The position numbers and the translations under genes were made by a program. Shown piece by piece: positions 23,055 through 34,059 of a stretch of 64,000 nucleotides of DNA. Below the pieces are notes generated by a model. The model was given only the letters and a program-made list of their open reading frames with translations, did not search any database and had not been told where the DNA came from. Positions within the stretch are counted from its first letter, which is position 1, and each line of letters opens with the position of its first letter. Location of the stretch: assembly GCA_963585895.1 (NCBI GenBank), contig OY757934.1:36601356-36665355 (forward strand). The letters are read 5' to 3'. This stretch comes from Sepioteuthis lessoniana. Lineage: Eukaryota > Mollusca > Cephalopoda > Myopsida > Loliginidae.

Positions 23055-23058
<4 letters not shown>
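22741..23058 (-). mobile_element. SINE-C with inverted 3'-end copy (foldback)
   Basis: A minus-strand SINE-C (22745-22975; B-box as 'gggattgaacccc' on plus) is followed by a plus-oriented copy of its own 3' end (23008-23058, 'gggagccttcaggtcacc'). The two ends are inverted complements that extend into 'agtaagttggctggccatag' and 'cagtcagccaaattaactta'. The arms directly abut the TA array at 23056. Confidence 0.7.

Positions 23059-23108
<50 letters not shown>
23056..23108. repeat. (TA)n microsatellite
   Basis: A pure TA tract of about 26 units follows the inverted SINE-C copy. Confidence 0.95.
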
Positions 23109-23111
<3 letters not shown>

Positions 23112-23117
23112 ATCCAC

Positions 23118-23141
23118 AAGCATTCTTGTTCATCTCTCTCT

Positions 23142-23197
<56 letters not shown>

Positions 23198-23221
23198 AGA
23201 GAGAGATGAACAAGAATGCTT
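23118..23221. repeat. Perfect 104-bp palindrome with a TA core
   Basis: The left arm 'aagcattcttgttcatctct' continues into ctctctttatata. The right arm is its exact inverted complement, ending 'gatgaacaagaatgctt' at 23221. With the TA core the whole 104 bp is self-complementary around 23169/23170. It could form a cruciform or hairpin. An assembly or replication-slippage origin cannot be excluded. Confidence 0.9.
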
Positions 23222-23378
23222 CGAAAAACAGAAATATTTCTTTGTTGTTACTTAATTTTTAATTGTTATTGACTAGTTTTGACCTTAAGTCAAAGTTAGG
23301 AGAAAAGTTTATGCGAAGATCATTAATTTAGAAAGTCTTCAGGATTGTTTTTATAAAAGTTTCTAGCATACAAATATG

Positions 23379-23382
<4 letters not shown>

Positions 23383-23430
<48 letters not shown>

Positions 23431-23446
23431 TATATATATATATATA
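23383..23446. repeat. (TA)n microsatellite
   Basis: TA tract with one interruption ('tagata'). Confidence 0.95.
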
Positions 23447-23564
23447 TGAGAATTTTAGAATTATATAGATACTGAACAATGATATATATTTTAGAATAAT
23501 TGTTTATCCATTTCAAATATATTTTCATTAAAAAATCACCTAAACTTTTAAGTCCTAAATGGGA

Positions 23565-23776
23565 GATATTGTGCTAGACTGTGGCCTCAAAGAAACCAGA
23601 GTTCAAACTCCATTTGTGTTTTTATGTCCTCTTTTGGACTCATACCCACTGGAAAGGCATGAACCTCCTTAATACCTAAGTTTGTATCACTGCTGTTCTT
23701 CTGCAAGGATGGTTTTTGCATTAGAAAATCCTTGATGGTTGATATTGCCCTTAAACAAAGAAACCAAAACAAGCCA
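23565..23776 (+). mobile_element. SINE-A, head degraded
   Basis: The B-box region 'gagttcaaactcc', 'ctggaaaggcatgaacctcc', 'gcaaggatggtttttgcatt' and the tail 'gatggttgatattgccctta' follow the SINE-A order. The A-box is no longer recognisable. Confidence 0.75.
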
Positions 23777-24269
23777 AATATAGTAATAGCTAAACAACCC
23801 AACCAACTTTCCTAAATGAAAATTCTTAGCCATCATTTGTAATTATATGAATGGTAGAAAAAGGAGCATTGTAACAAAAGTTTAGTAAGACTACTGACCA
23901 TCTAAGTAAGAATTTATGGAATGAATTTTTTAATTCAAAATAATCTTATAGAACAATATTTGAAAGAATTAATAGTGTTTAATTTTGAATTCAATATTAG
24001 TTGTAACTTTTTACAGAAATAGAAAAAATGATTCTTAAGATAACAAAATATTTATAGATTCATATTTACATAGGTATAAACATACTAAAATATACGCACA
24101 TACTTTTAAGACTTCATGGGCGATTGCCACTGAACGTATTAAGAAGATTGTCCCATACTAAGGACCCTTGATATGCCTTTGTGTGCAATGTCAAAAAAAA
24201 TGAAAGCATTACACATAATTCACGTATATCAATGGGTGTATGATTTAAAAGGTCACAAGTGAGAGTATG
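23777..24269. other. Anonymous AT-rich DNA
   Basis: No element or gene is recognised. Confidence 0.4.
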
Positions 24270-24560
24270 TATTTACCCAACCACCTTAACATAGACAGGA
24301 TAAGATACAAGGTCAATTTGTTAAGTGGAGCAAAGCTGATTTGAATTCAGAGTTTTCCTTCTCCAAGACTGGTTGCCTAATCAAGGCAAAAGAATCCAGC
24401 CTGCCCAACTATTTACCCATAGCTGGAGGGATAACATGGATTTATGTCTTTATCAAAGTCATTAGGGCAAAGTGAAATGCAAATAGCCTTGCCAATGATT
24501 TGAACTCAGATTGCCAATTCCATTTCCTATGATACTAACCATTATGCTAAGTGCGTCTCC
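24270..24560 (-). mobile_element. SINE-D
   Basis: A near-full-length minus-strand copy. It shows 'gaattcagagttttccttct', 'actggttgcctaatcaaggc', 'ctatttacccatagctggag' and the head end 'ctaaccattatgctaagtgc'. The B-box appears as 'gatttgaactcag' on plus. I see no clear target-site duplication. Confidence 0.8.
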
Positions 24561-24756
24561 AGCAAGGGAGAGAAGAGAGTCAGGCGAATCATGTAAACTA
24601 TAGTTATGTAAGAAATAGCAAGGAATACTCAAGATATTATCGATATTGATACCTGGGAAGAGTTGATCCATTATAGATGGTCAAAATCTTGGATGTAGAG
24701 TAAACAAATTTGATATGTGTACTTAGGTGAATGAAGGGTTTGTTTGTTTGTTTGTT

Positions 24757-25217
24757 TGGGTTTTATGGAATATCAACCTTTGTAGGTTATTTAATGCCAA
24801 ATCCATAAACAGTTTTATTTTAAACAATTCAGTTGAGCATAAGTACACAGTTTGTCAAAAACATTTTTATTTCAAGTTATTCAGTTTAGTCAAACAGTTC
24901 TATTTCAAACAATTCAGTTTAGCATAAGTATGTTGTTAAATGTCAAAAAAGTTCTATTTCAAGCAATTCAGTTTAGTAAAAGCACGCAGTTTAGTTCTAG
25001 TTGACCCTATCAGGTGCAACCACTCCAGGCCAGAGTGGACCTGGGAGTGATGATAATAAAGGGGTACTCTGCATTCCCCAAAGCTCCAGCATTAGTGGAA
25101 CCTCACTATCAGATTGTTTAGTGTCATATCCAGGACACTTGTTGGTGGGGAGGGGTCTTACCCCTCTGCAGAGAAGCAGTTGGTATATTCTACTGCCCCA
25201 GCCAACTGGGCAAGTAT
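24757..25217 (-). mobile_element. Composite repeat B
   Basis: The tail is at 24757-24805 ('ttttatggaatatcaacctt'). The linker (24806-24990) is of the type that repeats 'tatttcaaacaattcagttt' and 'agcataagta' about three times. The head is at 25000-25217 with 'cagagtggacctgggagtga' and 'gtgtcatatccaggacactt'. A (tttg)n run at 24738-24757 precedes the tail. The frames read through the head on both strands are incidental. Confidence 0.85.
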
Positions 25218-25867
25218 ATGAAGGGTTAGAACAAGACAAAAAATGTTGCTCATGGGGGAAAGAAGGAGTCACATTCAAAAACGAACCACTGATTAATAAA
25301 CAACAATCAGCAGGATTGCCATGTTGCTGCAAGATACAACAGAATTTAAAAACTTGTAAACTTTAAAAGAAAAAACAAAAATTATTCATTTTACTAAAAT
25401 AATAACTCATATTGACTTAAACATTACTGGTTAGGTTTATAGGTCATTTTTTCAAGTTGGAGATGTAAAATAATTACAGAACATTATTACTTACAACAAA
25501 AAATCCAGACAAAAACAAAACAAAAATGTTTAGATTGGTAAACCTCTTAAGTGCCACTTAGTTAAATCATAAAAATATTTCTCTGTAAAACTGATTTTTT
25601 TACAGAATGATATTAACTTTTCAAGATAACATAATAAAATTAGTAAATATTTTATGTATATGAATTCATTTTTTATAATAACTATTACCATGCGTAAATT
25701 TTCTGTGTAATTTAAAATGACAACATATGTAGAAAAATAGACATTTTTTTAGGAAAACAAAATAAGGAGAAAGGATTTTAAACATTTGTCTGTTAGTTTC
25801 ACTGTCTTCAATCCAAATCCGGTAGATACATCGTTCAGCTTGTATATATATTTTTACTTATATATAG

Positions 25868-25868
<1 letters not shown>
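25218..25868. other. Anonymous AT-rich DNA
   Basis: No recognisable gene or element. Confidence 0.4.

Positions 25869-25950
<82 letters not shown>
25869..25950. repeat. (TG)n microsatellite
   Basis: About 41 TG units, preceded by a short TA-rich stretch. The open frame at 25786-25977 is a translation of it. Confidence 0.97.
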
Positions 25951-25954
<4 letters not shown>

Positions 25955-26428
25955 ACTTTCAGCATAATATTTACTGAAATACTTAAATTCTCAGCTTAAT
26001 TATATTAGTTACATGTTTGAAGGCTTTTCAAATACAATGCTCTAGGAATCTTAATGAAAGAACCTTTTCATTGAACTTACAGTCCTGCATCTAATCTTTC
26101 CTGTAAGATTACCCATGTGACTTATGAGCCCTCAGTCTGATATAAGATATATGTTAGAAGAGAGATGTCTTGGCAAACAATAAGTAATGTTAAAAAGACA
26201 AGACCCTTTGTTTAACATTATTGGGCCATGAAATCAGGTGCAGCTCTCCCGCAAAATCAGAGCAACTTAATAATTTGATTATAAGATTCAAGTACAAAGA
26301 ATATCAAAAGTAAGGTACAAACATTTATTAATTTAACATCTTAATAAATAATAAATAAAAAAATTGATGCTTTCTGTTGCTAATAACATTATGTACAATG
26401 ATTCAAGATGACAGACAGTACAAACTTT
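25951..26428. other. Anonymous AT-rich DNA
   Basis: No recognisable gene or element. Confidence 0.4.
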
Positions 26429-26675
26429 GGGTGGGGGTGTCCCTGTGGTGTTATGGGTAACATGCTGGACAGCAACATCATATTTAAGGAGTTTGTACTT
26501 CAGTTGCACTATTACATTCAATTTTGGACTAATACCCTTAGGAATGGTATAAATCCCCATATCCCCCCAGCTATGGGTTAAATAGTTCCACTACTGTTCT
26601 ACAAGGATGGTTTTAGCATTAAATAACCCATGAAGGTTGACATGTCATTAAACAAAGAAATCGAACCAAACCAAA
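26429..26675 (+). mobile_element. SINE-A
   Basis: The head has 'gtgtccctgtggtgttatgg' and 'gagtttgtacttc'. The body has 'ccagctatgggttaaatagt' and 'tacaaggatggttttagcat'. The tail is 'gaaggttgacatgtcattaa' and ends in accaaaccaaac. It is a full-length copy with the tail it shares with family B. Confidence 0.85.
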
Positions 26676-26754
26676 CTTTGTGATATAATTACTGTGGAAC
26701 TTGATCTTTCAAAGTTGGTAGTCTAAGAAATTGTTCATGAGAAATTAGGATTTT

Positions 26755-27018
26755 AGAAAGTGTCATCTTGTTGAGTCCCAACCCAAAGAAATTATTTCTC
26801 TGTTGGTGGGCCTAGAATATGCTGATTTTATCTCCTGCAGTGGGTAAGATCCCACCTCATGGATCAAATAAATCTGTTAAGAATCATTCAAAAAAAGATT
26901 TACGAAATGACTACACAAAAAATGTTAATATGAACATTCAATGCAAGTAATTCCCTAACTTCAAGGTTTAAAATGACCCTTGACAGGTTGACATGCCATC
27001 AAAATCAATCAATCAACC
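26755..27018 (+). mobile_element. Composite repeat B, head partly deleted
   Basis: The order is a short head piece with 'gggtaagatcccacctcat', a linker like the one at 17060-17150, and the tail 'caggttgacatgccatcaaa' followed by (atca)n. The central part of the head, with the 'cccaggtccactc' signature, is missing. Confidence 0.6.
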
Positions 27019-27149
27019 AAAGTGATTAACCAAAGAACAATTGATCTGACGACATGTTTTGTTAGGAGGGTATTTAAACACTTACATACTGAGGGGATAA
27101 GTGTATCAATCTTTGTAGAAAAGTAGCATAGTAGTGCTTGTAGTATAAT

Positions 27150-27925
27150 CATCATCAGCATCATGTCATTCTACTAGCGCAGATTTCCCTGACCCTCTTT
27201 CACCACTCGTCTCCATCCTCTATCACTCCCAGCAGGTCTTCCATGCTACATTCTGTATCAGTACAGAGTTGTTGTCAATCGGTTCTGGCTGGTCACCCAA
27301 CCCTTGCTTGTCTGTGTGAAGGGGTCCACTGGAGTACATCGCTTATGAGTTTGTCCTTACTTCTCCAGCAGTGTCCCACATGTCTTGTTTGTTTAATTTA
27401 GATGGTTTTCAAGATGAGTGGCAGGTGGCCGTACAGCTGCTGTTTTGTGGAATGTTGCCTCCAGGATTTGTTCAGTATAGCTTGTAACATTCTTGTGCAA
27501 TTGCTGTCAAGCTTTTTCTCTATACGTTTAGTTAGCATCCATGTGGTGCATCCACATAGCAGTACTGACATGACCACTGGTTGGAAAAACTGCATTTTAT
27601 TATATCAGATATGTCTGACTTCTATTTGACTGATATAGCCTATCGATAACAGTCCATGCCTTTGCTTGTCGCATATCGATGTCATTTTCCATCGATGAGA
27701 TGCTACTTCCAAGGTAGGTAATTTGTCCACAAGTTTCAGAGACCTATCATTTAGTGTGGAGATGTCACCTCTTTAATTAAAGCACATGAACTCTGTTTTG
27801 TCTGTGTTCACATCGAAGCCTTTGCTGCCTGCTGCCTGTTCCAGACTATGCAGCAAGGATTCGGCCTGGAAGGGTGTATTTGCCAGAAGCATTATGGCAT
27901 CAAATTAGTCTGCATTTGTAATAGT
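27150..27925 (-). mobile_element. RTE-type LINE, 3' end
   Basis: On the minus strand the broken frame reads as the C-terminal part of an RTE-type reverse transcriptase: 'ITYLGSSISSMENDIDMRQA', then 'LDSNCTRMLQAILNKSW', 'RHVGHCWRSKDKLISDVL' and an end like 'CASRMT'. The 3' end is a gat-type run (catcatcagcatcatgtc on plus). Several in-frame stops and shifts are present, and it is more diverged than the two copies at 28235 and 28984. The element is 5' truncated. Confidence 0.85.
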
Positions 27926-28079
27926 TTATATGGGTATTTTCTGGAACATCCTTCAGATTCAACAATACATTGTTATTTCATGTAAGTACAGATAACAGAG
28001 TCTGACTTTGAATAAATTAGTTAACTAAAAAACTACTTCTGGAATCCATTTTGTGGTGATTATTGAAAGCCAAATTTTT

Positions 28080-28900
28080 TTCCAGATTATAGTTTCATCT
28101 CGTAAATAATTTTACCCTAACAATTTTTTTTATAAAATTTCATTTTCTTCTAAATGAAAGATGCATTTTATTTTTTTTTTGTGGAACATTATACTGTCAA
28201 AATGGATATTATTTGGTATTATTTATTACTAAACAACAAAAAATTACACAAGAATGTTGAGAGCAGTATTGAACAAGTCCTGACGACAACACCCCATGAG
28301 ACACCAACTATACGGACACTTGCCCCTCATCACGAAAACTATACAAGTTAGACGAACCAGACACGCGGGACACTGCTGGAGAAGCAAGGACGAGCTCATA
28401 AGCGATGTACTCCTGTGGACCCCCACATATGGATGTGCAAAAGCAGGAGGACCAGCACGAACCTACATACAGCAACTATGTGAGGACATAGGATGTAACG
28501 CTGAAGACCTGCCGGAGGCGATGAATGATAGGGAGAAGTGGCGAGAGAGGGTCAGGGATATCCGTGCTAGCGGCGCGACATGATGATGATGATGATTTAT
28601 TACTAAACTCTACAGCATTGAAATTTGGAAACAAAAATATGAACATGTATCAGTCCAAAAATAAGTACACTGTATATATATTCATGTAATTTGATTTTTG
28701 GTTACAAAGACATTGCAGTTTTATGTTTGTTAGAGTTTCAATGCAGTAGAGTTTGGTAATAGGTAATATCTAATCATGTTCATTTTGCTTATATAATGTT
28801 CCATTAAATATTATAAAATCCTGGTATCTTTTGTTTAGAAAGAAGATTAAATTGTTACAAAATATTGTTCAAGATGTACTTATTAATGGGTGATACTGTA
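28080..28900. mobile_element. MITE P, split by an RTE LINE
   Basis: The left part is 28080-28234 and the right part 28609-28900. The right part runs through the palindrome centre ('caaaaataagtacactgta') to the opposite arm ('gttccattaaatattata', 'atcctggtatcttttgttta'). The outer ends are inverted: 'gtaaataattttaccctaac' and 'ttattaatgggtgatac'. It is the most complete P copy here and gives its layout. The LINE at 28235-28594 is a later insertion. Confidence 0.75.
28235..28594 (+). mobile_element. RTE-type LINE, 5'-truncated, with target duplication
   Basis: A 360-bp insertion is flanked by the 14-bp duplication 'atttattactaaac' (28221-28234 and 28595-28608). It encodes the reverse transcriptase C-terminus: 'RRTRHAGHCWRSKDELI', 'LLWTPTYGCAKAGGPARTY', 'DLPEAMNDREKWRERVRD', stop, then (gat)n. 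The frame is open from 28296 to 28583. The intact duplication points to a fairly recent insertion. Confidence 0.92.
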
Positions 28901-28983
28901 TATTTAACAAAAGAAAATATTATTGATCATTTACGAGTGCAGTAAAAAAATGACAATATTTAAATAATTTTGTATCTATACTT

Positions 28984-29426
28984 TCTTCCAGGCAGCGGTT
29001 GTATCGATACTGCTATATGGATCCACTTCATGGACGCTGACTAAACAGCTGGAGAAGAAGCTAGACGGCAACTACACAAGAATGTTGAGAGCAATATTGA
29101 ACAAGTCCTGGCGACAACACCCCACGAGACACCAACTATACAGCCACTTGCCTCCCATCACAAAAACTATACAAGTTAGATGAACCAGACATGCAGGACA
29201 CTGTTGGAGAAGCAAGGACGAGCTTGTAAGTGATGTTCTCCTATGGACCCCCACATATGGCCAAGCAAAAGCAGGACGACCAGCTCGAACTTACATTCAG
29301 CAGCTATGTGAAGACACAGGACGTAAAGCTGAAGACCTGCCGGAGGCGATGAATGATAGGGAGAAGTGGCGAGAGATGGTCAGGGATATCCGTGCTGGCG
29401 GCATGACATGATGATGATGATGATGA
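28984..29426 (+). mobile_element. RTE-type LINE, 5'-truncated, with target duplication
   Basis: A 443-bp insertion is flanked by the 13-bp duplication 'tgtatctatactt' (28971-28983 and 29427-29439). It starts further upstream in the same reverse transcriptase than its neighbour ('SILLYGSTSWTLTKQLEKKL') and ends in (gat)n after 'VRDIRAGG'. A stop replaces one Arg codon in the 'VRRTRHAG' region. It is very similar to the copy at 28235-28594 and in the same orientation. Confidence 0.92.
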
Positions 29427-29439
29427 TGTATCTATACTT

Positions 29440-30590
29440 ATAAAATACCAAAAAGAGTGTTGCAATGTATTATGTTTAATACTTTCAGAAGTGTAAATTA
29501 AAGGTAAAATTAAGTTAAACTGATCTGCCTTATCTTCTATCTATTTATTAAAGAGTGAAAAATAGCTTAAGACAAATAGATTATGCCATCTTATTTGTCA
29601 AGTTTAGAATAATATAAAATTCTATTTTTGCTACACAACTGGAAAGATTTCATGTTACCATAACAACAGATTTTCTCATTATTCAATTCAACCATCACTT
29701 TATCATGGAATAATCAATTGATGTAGAAAACTATTATTTATGATCAATTAAAATGTGCATGGTGTGTGTGGGTGTACAGATATTATACAAAATTATATTG
29801 TCCAAATAGAAAAGGCTATTTTAGCTGATCTTTTTGTTGACCTCCCTGGTGTTCATGGTTGTGGACATAAGTCAGCTTTAAGTGGTAGTCCCCACTAGGC
29901 TACAACTCATCATTGCACTTGAAGATGTTGGGTCAAGTCAATCTTAAGATGTTTAAGATGTCTCAAAGGGAAATACTGATGGAGCATAACAGTTTTAGTT
30001 TCTACTCATATATATAAAAGAGGGGTTCCCACAATAATCTGATCTATAATATAGATAAATACTTCTGATGGATGAGTCCAGAGCAAAGCTTTATAGTTTT
30101 TATTGCATTTTATTAGTCAGTCTATCAAATCTAGATAAGGGTATTTTTTGGTTTTTATTTATCTTTACATACTAAAGTATTATTACCAGAGATATAAGCA
30201 ATTTGAAAGATTTTTATGAAGCAAAGGTGTAGTAAAATTAAATGGCACTGAAGCAGTAAATTCCTTGGAATAGAGAACATCAATGAATTAACATAAATTG
30301 GACTGCTGGTATTAAATTTCTTTCAGTTATGTCTACAAATTTTCATTCATAAATTCCCTGTAGAAATACAACTGTTTTTCATTTTTATTACCTATCCCAT
30401 GAGTCTTCAGTTCAAGTTTTGTTTTCATCTACTTAAGTTTTTCTCTTTATTTATATATTGAATTAGTTCAGTTTCAAATTTCATGTCTGGATACAAGCAA
30501 GAACACAATTCATATCTAATCTGTGGTGAAGACTTGTTTAGTAAATGGGATAATTTTGATGTTTGCGGTTCAAACACAGGTAAAATTATA
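29440..30590. other. Anonymous AT-rich DNA
   Basis: No confident element. Positions 29830-29990 are more complex ('cctccctggtgttcatggtt', 'tagtccccactaggctac') and may be an unknown SINE or a decayed piece. Confidence 0.4.
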
Positions 30591-30885
30591 CAGGATTTTG
30601 AATGTTGCTTTTCAAGGTTTTTACAAAAACAAATTACTTAATGTCTAAACATTCTCTTATCAATGAGTAACAGGAATATTTTGAATATATTGATGGCAAA
30701 TAAAATTTGAACACTTTTAATACGTGTAAAATAGCTGAATCACAGGAAATGATGAAACAGACATGTAAAGTAGCAAAATTTCTGTAAATGATCCCATTTT
30801 GAGATCAATATGTGCACAAATAAAGGGTGTATGAACTGTATTCAGACCTCATACACATTGTCAAAATCAGGTCATTCAATCTTAT
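30591..30885. repeat. Unclassified repeat I, copy 1
   Basis: It matches 37097-37360 over about 280 bp in the same orientation. Shared pieces include 'ttttgaatgttg', 'aatattttgaatatattgat' (versus 'aatgttttgaacatattgat'), 'ggcaaataaaatt' and 'gtatgaactgta'. The family is unknown. Confidence 0.65.
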
Positions 30886-31139
30886 TTTCTGTCAGAGTAT
30901 AATTTATGTACAATGTATAATTTAATATTTAGGCAAATAAGAAAATTCCCCAGTTAAGGCAGTCAGACATTATTCTGGCAAGTTCTGTTATGACATTTGT
31001 GCTAAGCTGTATTGACCCTTGATATTCATTTGGATAACATAAGTGACTTGCTGCATGAGTAACTGCTGACATTCTATTTAACCTTGCTTAGGCTTGAATG
31101 CAGATCCAGGTATACAAGCTATGTCAAAAAATATATCAA

Positions 31140-31462
31140 GCCTGTAACTGTATTTACCTACACAGAAATAAAGGATGAATGAAATGTTAATTTTCTTCAA
31201 AATAGTCCTCTTGACATACAACACACTTATTTGAGTGAGTTTTTGATTGGTCAAAGTATCTCAGAGACTTTACTTTCAATATTGTGCAAAGCTTCACAAT
31301 TCATTTCTTTTAATGTCCATACCTTTTACCTTAAGAAATATTTTCTATTTAGGAAACAAAAAAATGTCACATGTAGCTCATCTAGTGAGTATAGAGAGTG
31401 CTGCACTTGTGCAATCCTGTGTTTGTTTCAGTAAAAATCCTTTGATCAAAAAGTATTGAGAA
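31140..31462 (-). mobile_element. Mariner-linked remnant, C-terminal end
   Basis: On the minus strand it runs from 'tctcaatactttttgatcaa' (31460 downward) through 'gattgcacaagtgcagcac' to a reading 'SNKCVVCQEDYFEEN' followed by a stop near 31190. The same order is found at 58428-58760. The ending resembles a mariner transposase C-terminus. The catalytic part is absent. Confidence 0.55.
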
Positions 31463-31514
31463 TTGGCTCTAACTTGTCTTAATATTTTGGTCGCAGTCTA
31501 GACACTGAGTTCTC

Positions 31515-31545
31515 ATTGTTTTATTATATAAATTGCTCAGCTATG
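31515..31545 (-). repeat. Single unit related to the 67-bp satellite
   Basis: 'attatataaattgctcagct' on plus is the inverted form of the satellite unit core ('agctgagcaacttatataat'). It lies about 55 bp from the 'tctcaatactttttg' motif of the adjacent mariner-linked remnant, as the last unit of the array does at 58350-58430. Confidence 0.6.
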
Positions 31546-32615
31546 TACATGGCTTCATTTGAATTTTAAAATCTAAAGAATTAAAGTTTTTGTATATATT
31601 TTTTATCACTCCTTGTTGATCCAAAGTCTAAAGGATATTCCCATCACCATGGCCACCATCATCCCTATAGGAAAATAAATAAAGTTTTGATTTTGAATAT
31701 TCGTTTATGATATTCTTAAAAATAGAAAACATAAAGCCATTATATCTAAAGTTAAAAAAAATCATAAAATATGGAGTTGAGAAATAAAAAGTACCATTTT
31801 TAATGAAATCTTTTGATACATTGTTTGTTATCTTTCTCTAACCCTCAAACAACATTGACAGACTCATTTCCTACTTTAGTCTCAATCTTTTCAATGTGGT
31901 CGTATAATTTCTTCCCAATCCCACACTGACCTTTTACCAACTGTACATGATCACAGCTGTGAAAAAAGAATTGATTGTTCTCAGTATTTTGCTTTGAACT
32001 TCCTACTACAGTATGGAAGAGATAGTTTTTTATTGAATTTTGTCAGCCTTCTTTGAACTGAAAGACTATAGTTTGGAATGACTGCGTTTAAATGTAAATG
32101 CAATTGTTGCAGTAGGTGCATACATTGGCATTTGATAATTTTTTTCTGCTTTATTTCTCTGTTTTACTGAACAGAAATGTGAAGTAGTTCTAAGCTAATT
32201 TGGGCTCCCTGGGTATAAGAAATTTTTTTAAAAATACTAAGAGAAAAAGCCTGTTGGTTCTCATTAATATGGAGTCGATTATATTTTAACACTGATGTGT
32301 GTCCATTAAATGATGGAAGAAAGAAGTGACATTTACAGCAGGATCTTTTTATCCTCTCGTAGGTGGTAAAATCAGAAGATAATATTAACTATATACTAGG
32401 TATGTTCAAAAATTTTCTATGGGAAATTGACTCCCTGTTTTAAACTCGTAATTAAAACTTATAAAAAAATGAAGTTTTTTCTTGCTTTTGCTTGAAAGGA
32501 GAAAAAAATCCATCATTTTTATTTATTAAAAGAAAAACAAATGAACATTTATAAATTCAATGAATGCTTTAATCAAGAATGAATCAATTCTTTCAATACT
32601 CTATCAATAGGACCA
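31546..32615. other. Anonymous AT-rich DNA
   Basis: No recognisable gene or element. Confidence 0.4.
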
Positions 32616-32619
32616 AGAA

Positions 32620-33095
32620 TACATCGCCTGTATACCTTGTAGAGGGGTAAGACCCTACCCTCATCCAAAAAGGATATCCTTGATATGACATTAAACTGTA
32701 TCTGAGGATGAAGCCCTAGTTCTTCATATCTGGGGAATGTGGTCACCCTTTTGTTGTCATTGCTTCCAGGTCCACTCTGACCCAGAATGGTGGTATCTCT
32801 TAGGGTCCAATTTATGGATTAAATAGACCAATTTAAAAATCATTTGTATTTGATAGGAATATATGAAACCTTATAACTTTGAGTAAATTATTTGCATTAA
32901 ATAAGAATACTTGATAACATGTAACTTTGCCAAAAAATGATGATTATAGACAAATAAAAAAGTATAATTGAAAAAAAAATGATTGAAATGGAACTTTGAA
33001 AATATAATTATGATCATAATCAAATATTTATGAATAGATCAAATTTTAACTTTAAATAACCCATATGGAGTTGATATGCTGTTAAATCAATAAAC
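32620..33095 (+). mobile_element. Composite repeat B
   Basis: The head (32640-32840) has 'ggggtaagaccctaccctc', 'ttgatatgacattaaactgt' and 'attgcttccaggtccactct'. The linker (32845-33040) contains 'gaaaccttataactttga' and 'gataacatgtaactttgc', units of the 45-bp type. The tail is 'gttgatatgctgttaaatca'. Confidence 0.8.
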
Positions 33096-33099
33096 GGCT

Positions 33100-34050
33100 C
33101 ACTAGCATTGAAGATTGCATGGCTGCATCAATACAAAGACAACATTAAAAAGAGCAAAGAAAGACTAATTAAAGCAGACCGTAACAGCATGGACAACATA
33201 AGGACAAAGAAAACAACAAAAACTCGGAAACAGAAATGAGAAAAAAACCCAACTGTATGGATATTTCAAGTAACAAACTGGTGAAATCTCATACAAGAAG
33301 ACCTGGACATGACTATGAAAGGGAAACCTTAAGAGAGAAACTGAATCTTTTCTAATAACAGTTCAAAACAATGCCATAAGGACCAATTATATAAAAGCAA
33401 AAATCAGTAATTTGCAACAGAATAGCAAGTGTAGGTTATGTGGTGATAGAAACAAAACAGTTAATCACATATAAGTGAATTGAACAAATTACTGCAAAAG
33501 AAGTATGAGACTAAGCATGACTGGGTGAGAAAGGTGATCCACTTGGAATAGAGCAAGAAATGGAAATTTGACCATACTATCAAACAGTATATGTACAAAC
33601 CAGAATCTAAATAAGACTCATAAAATTCTTTGAGGTTTTGAGATACAATCAGTTCACCAAATCATGGTCAGAAGAACAGAACTTGTGATAATTAACAAAA
33701 AAAAAAAAGAACTTGCTATCTAGTGGGTTTTGCCATTCCAACTGACCATAGAGCGAAAATCAAAGAAAATGAAAATAGAGAAAAGTACTAAGGCCTTACT
33801 AGAGAATTAAGAAATCTGTGAACATGAGGGCATCAGTGATACCAACTGTAGTTGGTGCACTTAAAACTGTCCCCAAAGGCTGGGGAAAAGGGCTGAAAGA
33901 TTTAGAAATCAGAGGTCAAAATTGAGACCATCCAGACTAGAACATTGCTGAGATTGGCCAGAAAATTCACAAGAGTCCTGGAGACTTGAGGAGATTTGCA
34001 GTCACTCAGACATTAGTGAAAGATCCTCAAGTAATGCTAGTGTGAAAAAC
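33100..34050 (+). mobile_element. Decayed non-LTR retrotransposon (LINE), C-terminal end
   Basis: Broken frames read as the C-terminus of a LINE polyprotein. They give 'KRETESFL' and 'QNNAIRTNYIKAKISNLQQN', then the zinc-knuckle-like 'CRLCGDRNKTVNHI', then an endonuclease-like end with 'VRRTELVIINKKKRTC' and 'IPTVVGALKTVPKGWGKG', and finally 'RKFTRVLET' with a stop. There are many stops and shifts. The clade is not assigned. The 5' part is missing, and family B sequence flanks it on both sides. Confidence 0.8.
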
Positions 34051-34059
34051 TCACAAGGA

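Noticed and set aside
24997-25366. 111- and 121-residue frames on opposite strands
   Set aside because: Both read through the head of a composite B element. A similar peptide appears at 59128-59343, where another B head lies.
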